Positions 1-6,250 of a stretch of DNA of 57,911 nt are shown in pieces. The notes beneath the pieces were generated by a model. That model did not search any database. It was not told the DNA's origin and worked only from the letters and a program-made list of their open reading frames with translations. The first letter of the stretch is position 1. Every line of letters starts with the position of its first letter. The translations under genes were made by a program, and so were the position numbers. Origin of the DNA: Bifidobacterium breve (GTDB lineage: Bacteria; Actinomycetota; Acidimicrobiia; Acidimicrobiales; Acidimicrobilacustridaceae); assembly GCA_945862505.1 (NCBI GenBank), contig CAMAYJ010000007.1, positions 1-57,911 of the forward strand, written 5' to 3'.

Positions 1-144
1 TGCTCGAAGAACACCGCAACAACTTCAACCATTACCGACCCCACAGCGCCCTGGCATATCAAACACCCGTCGAGTTTGCGACCAAATGGCACACCGAAAA
101 CCGGGTGTTAACCTCATAACAGGTGGACCGACCAAAGGGGTCCA
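1..144 (+). mobile_element. 3' end of an IS3-family insertion sequence (transposase C-terminus and right end)
   Basis: Reading from base 3 to the TAA at 117-119, the frame encodes the last 38 residues of an integrase-core transposase. The segment YRPHSALAYQTPVEFA is the characteristic tail of IS3-family OrfB proteins, where a YNxxRPHxxLxxxTPxEF block follows the catalytic Glu. About 20 bases further on, the sequence ends in GGGGTCCA (137-144), the reverse complement of the TGGACCCC-type terminal repeat common in this family, so the element probably ends near 144. The rest of the element lies outside the window. Family assignment is strong; the exact end is inferred. Confidence 0.8.
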
Positions 145-439
145 GGACAGCTACATCACGTACATCCAGAGTTCCTCGTTCAATCCGTTCGTATCGTGGA
201 GCGGTACTCAAACCCAATGGCTTAACGAGGCATCTGATCCTCTTGATCACATCTTTGGAAGCTCTGGCGCTCGAGTCGGCTGGACAACTGTGAAACAGTT
301 GCCGTTCGGGGGATCATGGTCTGGTTCTCTCGGTGCAACTGGGTCGGTCAACAATTCAGGTTTCCTCTGGGCGTCTCAGGGAATAACGAATCCCTGCCTC
401 AACGGTTATCCCTGCTGGGACACATGGGCGAATAACTAG
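145..439 (+). pseudogene. 3' fragment of a hypothetical gene interrupted by the IS element
   Basis: An open frame continues out of the IS end and encodes about 97 residues rich in Ser, Gly and Trp, ending at the TAG at 437-439. An ATG at 86 exists but lies inside the transposase tail, so the natural start was probably lost when the IS inserted. Two Cys (CLNGYPCWDTW) near the end would suit an exported disulfide-containing protein, but no signal peptide remains. I do not recognise the family. The next gene starts 8 bases after the stop behind an AGGAG site, so the two were probably cotranscribed. Confidence 0.55.
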
Positions 440-447
440 GAGTTGGA

Positions 448-1050
448 ATGATCAATAAACCCGTCAAAATTCGAATACGGTTACTCGCTGGAACCGCCGT
501 TGTGGCGGCTGTTTCCGTTGGTGCACTCCTGGTGATATCTGGCGCCACCCTCCCGGCCACTGGAAGCACGGTCAATCCCAGTTTGAGTCTGGAGTACCGA
601 GGCGAGCCAAAAGAACGAGTCGACATAGGGCCAATTAGCGTCAGCCCAAGTGCCACTGCGATGCACTTCGATGGGACGATCGCCGCCGATCTGCTCGAGA
701 AGAGCAACGCGATGGCCATGATTCAGGGTGGATCTGAGAGTCCCGTCAACAGCGGCTACGTACTGATGGGACTCGTGTCGGATTGGGCGATGCAACCCAT
801 TCCGGCTGCCGAGCGACCGGCTGGAACTGAGAGTGTGACAGCTCCCCCGATTACCCCATTGAGAGATACGCCGGCACTTGTCGTGGTCTTTCCTCAAGTG
901 ATGTGGAATGGGCTCCACGGCGGCGGCGGTCCGTATGGAGCAACGCACGATTCCTCGACAGCGCGCTTCACTCAGACGTCGACCGTTGTGGTTGCTTTCG
1001 AGGCGGGCACCGGTGAGTTCCTGTTCATGAGGACCCTGCCAGACAAATGA
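448..1050 (+). CDS. hypothetical membrane-anchored or secreted protein
   Basis: A 200-residue protein with ATG preceded by AGGAG at good spacing. A basic start (KPVKIRIR) is followed by a hydrophobic stretch at residues 12-32, which acts as a signal peptide or anchor; the rest is predicted to be extracytoplasmic. A Gly-rich loop (HGGGGPYGATHD) lies near residue 155. I recognise no family. The C-terminus may be damaged: right after the stop, another frame (1052-1168) gives a coding-like stretch ending LENVPENCQITCDKFDPTEW, which would continue this protein if there were a frameshift near 1045. It sits directly downstream of the IS-disrupted gene, so its transcription may also be affected. Confidence 0.65.
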   Translation: MINKPVKIRIRLLAGTAVVAAVSVGALLVISGATLPATGSTVNPSLSLEYRGEPKERVDIGPISVSPSATAMHFDGTIAADLLEKSNAMAMIQGGSESPVNSGYVLMGLVSDWAMQPIPAAERPAGTESVTAPPITPLRDTPALVVVFPQVMWNGLHGGGGPYGATHDSSTARFTQTSTVVVAFEAGTGEFLFMRTLPDK

Positions 1051-1171
1051 GAATGACTCGCTTTTGCCGCTTCCAAGACCGCTGACTCGGCTCGCCGGAC
1101 TCGAAAACGTACCCGAAAACTGCCAGATCACCTGTGACAAATTTGATCCAACCGAATGGCACGCAGCGTGA

Positions 1172-1312
1172 ATCTACGTCGCGGTTGGTGTCACGAATAC
1201 TGGTCCCGTCTATGTGACGTTGGTCCTCTCGTTGACCGGTCCTGTGCCCGCGTCAACAACTACGACAACCTCAGTCACGTCAGACCCGGTTGTCCCTGCG
1301 TTTAACGGCTGA
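1172..1312 (+). pseudogene. Remnant of a secreted repeat protein C-terminus (paralog of the gene at 3370)
   Basis: After an in-frame TGA at 1169-1171, 46 codons run to the stop at 1310-1312. They match the end of the protein at 3370-4104: YVAVGVTNTG corresponds to CVAVGRTETG, and VLSLTGPVPAST to VLSLTGPVPPST. The tail then runs through a Thr-rich linker to DPVVPAFNG at the stop. There is no start codon or signal sequence, so this is a decayed copy. The DNA similarity to the 3370 gene continues past the stop into the repeat that follows, which shows that gene end and repeat were duplicated together. Confidence 0.7.
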
Positions 1313-1354
1313 ACCACCGACAAAATCGCCAAGGCGAAGCGGTTCGATAGGGCA

Positions 1355-1563
1355 GCGTTTCACTTTTGGCCGAAACGCGTTTCACCATCTATTTGTGTAA
1401 ACCCGTTGACCTGCGGAAACGGAATTACGCGCCATCCCCACGAGGGCGGGGATGGCGCGGAACGTGGCGCGAAACTCGGCGCAACGGCCCGGAAGCCATG
1501 GGGGAAGGGTAGTTCGGGCCTGTTGGGCGGTCGAAAGTTCAGTTAGACCGGAAGTGTCGTGCT
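1355..1563 (+). repeat. Long direct repeat, copy A
   Basis: First of six copies of one repeat, all in the same orientation. It begins GCGTTTCACTTTTGGCC, followed by the palindrome GAAACGCGTTTC. The middle holds a perfect 12-bp hairpin, CGCGCCATCCCC (1428-1439) and its reverse complement (1448-1459), with an 8-nt loop. The end matches copies C and D through GGTCGAAAGTTCAG and, with D, GTTAGA and a further CGGAAGT block. It starts 43 bases after the stop of the remnant gene. The remaining bases up to 1694 show nothing recognisable. Confidence 0.9.
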
Positions 1564-1694
1564 CGTTGATGGGCGGTGGGTCGTGGCTGGTTCAACGGTG
1601 ACCTCAATCTTCGGACGCAGCGCACTGCCGCCGCGGTAGGTGCGAAGGCCTGGTCGCACGGCGCAGTATCTGGTTCCAGACCTAGGGTGAGTAC

Positions 1695-2144
1695 GTGGGC
1701 ACTGCGGCGACGGCCAAGAACAGGGTTGGCCGGCGGCTGATGATGAGGGTCGTGGTGTGGCTCACCTTTGTCTGGCTCGCAGTGCTGGCCGGGTTCCTCG
1801 TTTGGTCGTATCAAGCACACAGAAACACGGAACGTCAGGCGCCCGAACTGGTGGCTGCAGTCGACGGCGCCCTTCGTTCAGCGGCGAGCCAGAACCCAGG
1901 ACTGTTGAACGCGATGGTTTCGACAAACCTGATTCAGTCGTTCGATGAGTCCGGAGCAACAGATGTGTTCTCGGTCGTACCCGTTGTCGAAGGCGCTGAG
2001 CCGTTCCGTTTCTCGGTGACGCCCGACGGTGCAGCGGTCATTGGCTACCGAGGTACGAGTCTCGCCAACGAGGTATGCGTTCGTGGCGTCCTGTCGCCGT
2101 CGGGAGCAGTGACGACCCAGCGCTGGAGTTGCAGCGACTGGTGA
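1695..2144 (+). CDS. hypothetical single-pass membrane protein
   Basis: A 149-residue protein starting at GTG, with a Met-Met at residues 16-17 as an alternative start. Positive residues (KNRVGRR) precede one hydrophobic helix at about residues 18-38. The remaining 110 residues lack further membrane segments and would lie outside the cell. Two Cys near the end (CVRG and WSCSDW) could form a disulfide. I recognise no family. It stands alone between repeat copies A and B, in the position of a single-gene cassette. Confidence 0.65.
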   Translation: MGTAATAKNRVGRRLMMRVVVWLTFVWLAVLAGFLVWSYQAHRNTERQAPELVAAVDGALRSAASQNPGLLNAMVSTNLIQSFDESGATDVFSVVPVVEGAEPFRFSVTPDGAAVIGYRGTSLANEVCVRGVLSPSGAVTTQRWSCSDW

Positions 2145-2222
2145 GAGCTCAGTGACATGCGATTGATGGCCGAAGTCCTTGGCGGTCAACTCGGCGGTGC
2201 ATCGGGCTGCCTTAACCGGACC

Positions 2223-2387
2223 GCGTTTCACTTTTGGCCGAAACGCGTTTCACCATCTATTTCCGTAAACCCGTTGACCTGCGGGTTTTGAATTACGCGC
2301 CATCCCCACGAGGGCGGGGATGGCGCGGAACGTGGCGCGAAACTCGGCACAACGGCCCGGAAGCCATGGGGGAAGGGTAGTTCGGGG
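2223..2387 (+). repeat. Long direct repeat, copy B
   Basis: Nearly identical to copy A over about 160 bases, including the GCGTTTC/GAAACGC arms and the 12-bp hairpin around CGCGCCATCCCC. It stops being similar after TTCGGGG, so it lacks the GGTCGAAAGTTCAG end seen in A, C and D. It starts 78 bases after the stop of the upstream gene and is followed by the end of the methyltransferase on the other strand. Confidence 0.9.
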
Positions 2388-2432
2388 ACCACGGCGCACA
2401 CCGCAACGGTCATGAGCGAGTCAAAATCGTCG

Positions 2433-3068
2433 TCACTTGACCGAACGTCCGACGAGCACCACGGCGCGACCGGAGAGGAACCATCGAGTCTCAGGCGGCT
2501 CGACCGACACGTCACGTGCAGACAGATCCGCACATAGTTGCTGGACCCACTCGTCGTCGGGCACCGCGTCCGGGATGGCCCAGGTGTGCAAGAGCACGAC
2601 GATTTCTCCGCCGGGAGCGAGGACTCGAACGCATTCATCGAGACCAATTGCCCGGTCGTTCCAGAGTTGAATGTTGTTGACGCTGACGACGGCGTCTTGT
2701 GAGTGGTCTGGGACCGGGAGCGACTCTGCCGCAGCCTGCTCGATCCTCGTGATGTGCTCGACTTGGGCTTTACGACACCGAGTGCGAGTCCGCCCAACCA
2801 TCAATGCCGACGGGTCGAGACCGATCACCATGCCATTCGGTGTGCGACGAGCACCTGCCACCACGCCGACGCCCGGTCCACAACCGATCATCACAACATT
2901 CGCGTCAGTCTTTGGATTCACTAACTCGACCGCTGCGATTTCCATGTCGGCGTTGCCACGCGCCATCACCGTCGCCATGATTCGACCGCGCCAGCCATCC
3001 CACGCAACGAGTCGGTTCACGAAGTCCACGAGAAAACGGTACGCCATCAACCCGACGCAGTTCTTCAT
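2433..3068 (-). CDS. class I SAM-dependent methyltransferase
   Basis: A 211-residue protein with the Rossmann-fold methyltransferase signature: motif I VVMIGCGPGVGV at about residues 58-69, the acidic end of strand 2 (GLDPSALMV), and a motif II/III region with SVNNIQLW and LAPGGEIVVLLH. The N-terminal 50 residues are helical and resemble ubiquinone/menaquinone-type or small-molecule methyltransferases; the substrate cannot be deduced. It is the only complete gene on the minus strand in the first 9 kb and lies between repeat copies B and C, which have opposite polarity to it. Confidence 0.85.
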   Translation of the reverse strand: MKNCVGLMAYRFLVDFVNRLVAWDGWRGRIMATVMARGNADMEIAAVELVNPKTDANVVMIGCGPGVGVVAGARRTPNGMVIGLDPSALMVGRTRTRCRKAQVEHITRIEQAAAESLPVPDHSQDAVVSVNNIQLWNDRAIGLDECVRVLAPGGEIVVLLHTWAIPDAVPDDEWVQQLCADLSARDVSVEPPETRWFLSGRAVVLVGRSVK

Positions 3069-3114
3069 CTCTAGAGGTCAGAGAGGGATAGGAGTTCATG
3101 GCGTACTTGCGAGC

Positions 3115-3304
3115 GCGTTTCACTTTTGGCCAAAACGCGTTTCACTACCTATTTCTGTAAACCTGTTGACCGGCGGGTTTTGAATTACGCGCCATCCCCA
3201 CGAGGGCGGGGATGGCGCGGAACGTGGCGCGAAACTCGGCGCAACGGCCCGGAAGCCATGGGGGAAGGGTAGTTCGGGGGTTCTAGGCCGGTCGAAAGTT
3301 CAGT
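3115..3304 (+). repeat. Long direct repeat, copy C
   Basis: Matches copies A and B through the hairpin core and continues like D through GGGGGTTCTAGGCCGGTCGAAAG to TTCAGT. It begins 46 bases beyond the start codon side of the methyltransferase and ends 65 bases before the next gene, so it occupies most of that gene's upstream region. Confidence 0.9.
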
Positions 3305-3369
3305 GGCGAGTATGTTTTTCAAGTCGACCGGCGAAGGGTCTCTCGACTATCTAGTCAAAGGGTTCTCTT

Positions 3370-4104
3370 ATGGTGCGAAGGTCAGTTCTCGCTATGTTCG
3401 CAGTCATGGCGATTGTGTTGGGTTGTGTTGTTGTGTCGACACCGGCCGGTGCGGTAGTTGACGCTGCGGTTGTTGTGCCGAGCCCCAATGTCAATAGCGA
3501 TGATGTGCTGTATTCGGTGTCGTGTGTGAGTTTGTCTGAGTGTGTCGCGGTTGGTCGCTCAAATACCGGTTCGGCGTATGAGACGTTGGTGATGGTGTGG
3601 GATGGCGTCGAGTGGTTGATTGTGTCGAGCCCGAATGCCGGGACCATCGACGATGCGCTGAGATCTGTGTCGTGTGTGAGTGTGTCCGAGTGTGTTGCGG
3701 TTGGTTACACGTACACCGGGAATCGTGTCTATGAGACGTTGGTTGAAGTGTGGGATGGCGCCGAGTGGTCGGTTGTGTCGAGCCCGAATGCCGGCACCAT
3801 CATCGATCAGCTGTTTTCGGTGTCGTGTGTGAGTGCGTCGGACTGTGTCGCGGTTGGTTCCACGGAAACCGGTTCGGCAACTGAGACGTTGGTGATGGTG
3901 TGGGATGGCATTGTGTGGTCGATTGTGTCGAGCCCGAATGCCGGCACCACCTTTGACAGGCTGTCTTCGGTGTCGTGTGTGTCGGACTGTGTCGCGGTTG
4001 GTCGCACGGAGACCGGGAACAGGGGGTTTGAGACGTTGGTGCTTTCGTTGACCGGGCCAGTGCCTCCGTCAACGGACCAGGTCGCTTCTACATTCACCGG
4101 CTGA
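3370..4104 (+). CDS. secreted repeat protein with about 50-residue tandem repeats and a C-terminal FTG tail
   Basis: A 244-residue protein with a signal peptide (residues 1-28, ending about PAGA). It is built of four tandem units of roughly 50 residues with the pattern VSSPNAGT, DxLxSVSCVSxxxCVAVG, ETLVMVWDG and EW. Units of this kind, with a paired Cys in SVSC...C, occur in many actinobacterial exported proteins and look like beta-propeller or beta-sheet repeats (family knowledge; fold inferred). The final unit runs into LSLTGPVPPST and ends STFTG. Codon use is strongly repetitive (GTGTCGTGTGTGAGT), consistent with expansion by slippage or recombination. A decayed paralog lies at 1172. Confidence 0.8.
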   Translation: MVRRSVLAMFAVMAIVLGCVVVSTPAGAVVDAAVVVPSPNVNSDDVLYSVSCVSLSECVAVGRSNTGSAYETLVMVWDGVEWLIVSSPNAGTIDDALRSVSCVSVSECVAVGYTYTGNRVYETLVEVWDGAEWSVVSSPNAGTIIDQLFSVSCVSASDCVAVGSTETGSATETLVMVWDGIVWSIVSSPNAGTTFDRLSSVSCVSDCVAVGRTETGNRGFETLVLSLTGPVPPSTDQVASTFTG

Positions 4105-4146
4105 AACTGCGGCACTATCGCCAGGTCCAAACGGCTCGATAGGACC

Positions 4147-4362
4147 GCGTTTCACTTTTGGCCGAAACGCGGTTCACCACCTGTTTCTGTAAACCCGCCG
4201 ACCTGCGGGTATTGAATTACGCGCCATCCCCACGGGGCGGGGTGTGAGTGGAACCTGGCGCGAAACTGGGCGCAACGGCCCGCAAGTCACTGGGGGAAGG
4301 CTCGTTCGGGGGTTCTGGGCCGGTCGAAAGTTCAGTTAGATCAAACGGAAGTTTCGAGTGCT
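4147..4362 (+). repeat. Long direct repeat, copy D
   Basis: A diverged copy, shared in type with E: after CCCCACGGGGCGGGG it reads TGTGAGTGGAACCTGG in place of the second hairpin arm, so the 12-bp stem is broken. It keeps the GCGTTTC/GAAACGC arms, the CGGTCGAAAGTTCAGTTAGA end and the CGGAAGT block seen in A. The 40 bases before it (through CTCGATAGG) also match the bases before copy A. Confidence 0.9.
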
Positions 4363-4376
4363 GTTTGGGCGCGCTG

Positions 4377-4413
4377 AAGCCACCCGGTCCGAGGTTTCGG
4401 GTGGCTTTTGGTT
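4377..4413 (+). terminator. Rho-independent terminator-like hairpin
   Basis: AAGCCACCCG (4377-4386) pairs perfectly with CGGGTGGCTT (4398-4407) across an 11-nt loop and is followed on the plus strand by TTTTGGTTT. It also lies directly downstream of the stop of the minus-strand transposase-like remnant, so it may belong to that element and work in both directions. Confidence 0.65.
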
Positions 4414-4868
4414 TAGGTCTTGTCGGGTGGGCGCCAGTTCCCGAAGAACTCATCGAGGGAGGCACCGGTGCGGATCGAATGAGCGATCAACGCTTTGATT
4501 GCTGTGATTGCCTGGCAGGCGTGCATGTTCAGTTGCTGACGCTGAAGTCCGACAGTTCGTGCACGACGGTTGACGAGATGTGATTTGAGATGGTGATGCA
4601 TCGACTCGGAGTCTTCGCGAAGGCCGAACAGTCGATGGAACTCGTCGGTGCCTGGGGGGATTGGGCGAAGTGCTCGGGTGCGACGGCGACCGGTGGTGAT
4701 CTCGTCTTCGGTTGAGTTGTGTCGGATTCGCCCGATAGCTCCGCGCAATCGTTTCGGAACCTCAGGTCGGTCGAGATCGATCTGGAGTCGTTTGCCTTCG
4801 AAGACCACGAAGATCGCCGGTTTCGCGAACGAGTTGAACGACAGTTGGACCTTGTGAGAGTTCCGCCG
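4413..4868 (-). pseudogene. Transposase-like gene, 5'-truncated (fragment 1 of 3)
   Basis: About 150 codons on the minus strand, from NSHKVQLSFNSFAKP to the stop. Diagnostic blocks are GRIRHNSTEDEI, RRRTRALRPIPPGTDEF, RLFGLREDSESMHHHLK and RARTVGLQRQQLN. The Glu in an REDSE block followed by HHHLK and R-rich helices recalls the last catalytic segment of DDE transposases, but I cannot name the family. The upstream part of the frame is antisense to the antitoxin gene and is not real, so the gene lost its 5' end where the antitoxin promoter begins. The same blocks recur at 7391-7665 and 10541-10640. Confidence 0.6.
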
Positions 4869-4907
4869 ATAATATAAAGTGTAACGGAATACCGGAACAT
4901 AAGGGGA
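4860..4907 (+). promoter_or_regulatory. Putative promoter/operator of the antitoxin-toxin pair
   Basis: An AT-rich GATAATATAAAG block, unusual for this region, can serve as a -10 element. It is flanked by the inverted arms GTTCCG (4860-4865) and CGGAAC (4893-4898), with another CGGAA at 4885. Such arms around the promoter would suit autoregulation by the HTH antitoxin. A GGGGAAA site precedes the GTG at 4914. This is inference from spacing only. Confidence 0.35.
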
Positions 4908-4913
4908 AATCAG

Positions 4914-5495
4914 GTGAGTGTTGCAGGGACATTGCTCAGGCAGGCCCGTTTGGCCGAAGGTGTTTCCTGTCGCGGTCTGGCACGCCGAGCCGAAACCGTT
5001 CCCTCTCGCATCTCTGAGATTGAGCGGGCGGTTCATGATCCGGGAGTGAGCACGCTCGACCACTCGTTAGGCGCGCTTGGCTGGCAGCTCACTGCGGTTC
5101 CTACTCGTTACCCCACGGCAGCCGCGGTGGCGTTGGCAATTCGCGATTCGGCGGTGCTAGGTATCCCCGCAAGTGAGACCGATTCCGCGTTCAGGGCGTT
5201 GCTTTCGCTCGCTGATGGCCTTTCCGCTTCCGATGCATCGAGCCGTGTTGTTCTCTGCTTCGCGACTCCTCCGCTGACAGGAGACGAACGCATCGATGCA
5301 GCTATCGCTGCGATAGTCGAGCACTTCCTCGAAGTTCGCGGGTTGCTTCCGGAGTGGCTGAAAGCAACCGAGCGTGTGCTTGACGAACCCTGGATTCCAG
5401 ACCCGTACGCGAGTGCCACTATCGCCGACGAAACGCCGCCAGCATTTCGGCGTAGGGGAGTATTTCTCGCACGTAGCGAACTCGGGAGTGTCTGA
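4914..5495 (+). CDS. XRE-type HTH protein, antitoxin-like
   Basis: A 193-residue protein from GTG. Residues 5-60 form a Cro/C1-type helix-turn-helix (LLRQARLAEGVSCRGLARRAETVPSRISEIERAVHDPGVSTL). The C-terminal half ends RRGVFLARSELGSV, a tail commonly seen in HTH partners of DUF6036-type nucleotidyltransferases. Its TGA overlaps the ATG of the next gene in TGATG, a typical toxin-antitoxin arrangement. It should bind its own promoter and neutralise the partner; both are inferred from family context. Confidence 0.8.
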   Translation: MSVAGTLLRQARLAEGVSCRGLARRAETVPSRISEIERAVHDPGVSTLDHSLGALGWQLTAVPTRYPTAAAVALAIRDSAVLGIPASETDSAFRALLSLADGLSASDASSRVVLCFATPPLTGDERIDAAIAAIVEHFLEVRGLLPEWLKATERVLDEPWIPDPYASATIADETPPAFRRRGVFLARSELGSV

Positions 5496-5920
5496 TGGAA
5501 GTCACGTTCGATCGGGAAACCACGACGACCGACGTTGACGCGCTCTACGGAGCAAACCCTGATGTTGAGACTGCGGCGCGAACAATCGCCTATCGAAATG
5601 GGTGGCCGGAAAATTGGTTGAACGACAACGTCAAGCAGTTCGCGTCCCACTTCGACACAGCCGATGATTGGATCACTCTCGATGTCCGGGACGGTGTTGC
5701 TATCCGGATTGCAGGTGCTCGGCTGTTACTTGCAATGAAGTTGTTTGCTGCGCGGGGCCGACGCGATTCTCAAGACATTGATCGCTTACTTGACGCCTGC
5801 GCCATAAAAGATGTCGATGACGTCATTGCCGTCTTCGATCGCTATTACCCAGAAGAGGTACTTTCCGAAAGAGCGCTTCGGCAACTCAATGAACGGTTCG
5901 GCGGTTCGGCAACTCTTTGA
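5495..5920 (+). CDS. nucleotidyltransferase-type toxin-like protein (DUF6036-like), N-terminally short
   Basis: A 141-residue protein translationally coupled to the HTH gene. It contains TTTDVDALY (the DxD of the nucleotidyltransferase fold), a WLNDNVKQF block, LLAMKLFAARGRRDSQDIDRLL and DRYYPEEVL, all typical of the AbiEii/DUF6036-like family. Family members usually begin some 25-45 residues earlier with a GGxA(L/M) motif that forms part of the active site. Here that segment is absent, and a stop codon at 5474-5476 blocks any upstream extension in this frame. It may be an inactivated toxin, or one that acts without the usual first motif. Confidence 0.7.
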   Translation: MEVTFDRETTTTDVDALYGANPDVETAARTIAYRNGWPENWLNDNVKQFASHFDTADDWITLDVRDGVAIRIAGARLLLAMKLFAARGRRDSQDIDRLLDACAIKDVDDVIAVFDRYYPEEVLSERALRQLNERFGGSATL

Positions 5921-6010
5921 TGCTGCGACCACTTTCAGGGGGTCAGGAGAAACTGTGCCTACCGTCTGAATCTGCAGTTGGCTCCGAGGCCTGCGCGACT
6001 CAATGGAGCC

Positions 6011-6182
6011 ACGTTTTACTTCTGACCGAAACGCGATCTACTACCTATTTCTGTAAACGCGTAGACCTGCGGGTTTGAAATTACGCGCACGTCCCACGAG
6101 GGCGGGGTGTGAGTGGAACGTGGGGCGAAACTCGGCGCAACGGCCCGCAAGTCACTGGGAGAAGGCTCGTTCGGGGGTTTCG
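6011..6182 (+). repeat. Long direct repeat, copy E
   Basis: The most diverged long copy (ACGTTTTACTTCTGACC at its start). It is of the D type, with GGCGGGGTGTGAGTGGAACGTGG and CCCGCAAGTCACTGGGAGAAGG, and its similarity ends at TTCGGGGGTTTC. It lies 90 bases after the toxin-like gene and 68 bases before the amidohydrolase. The rest of the 330-base gap between the two genes shows no coding signal. Confidence 0.85.
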
Positions 6183-6250
6183 GCATATCTGCATGAACCT
6201 TTGCGGGTGACGAACACACCCTCCTTCCGGGTGACGGGTAGGTTCCTCGC

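Noticed and set aside
4869-5063. N-terminal part of the transposase-like frame
   Set aside because: It is antisense to the HTH antitoxin, does not match the other fragments, and overlaps the antitoxin promoter.
1355-6182. Classical integron with attC sites
   Set aside because: Copies A and D contain GTTRRRY-like GTTAGAC/GTTAGAT near the end, but the paired RYYYAAC site is not at a constant place, copies B and E lack the end, and no IntI gene is in the window. I keep the array as cassette-like only.
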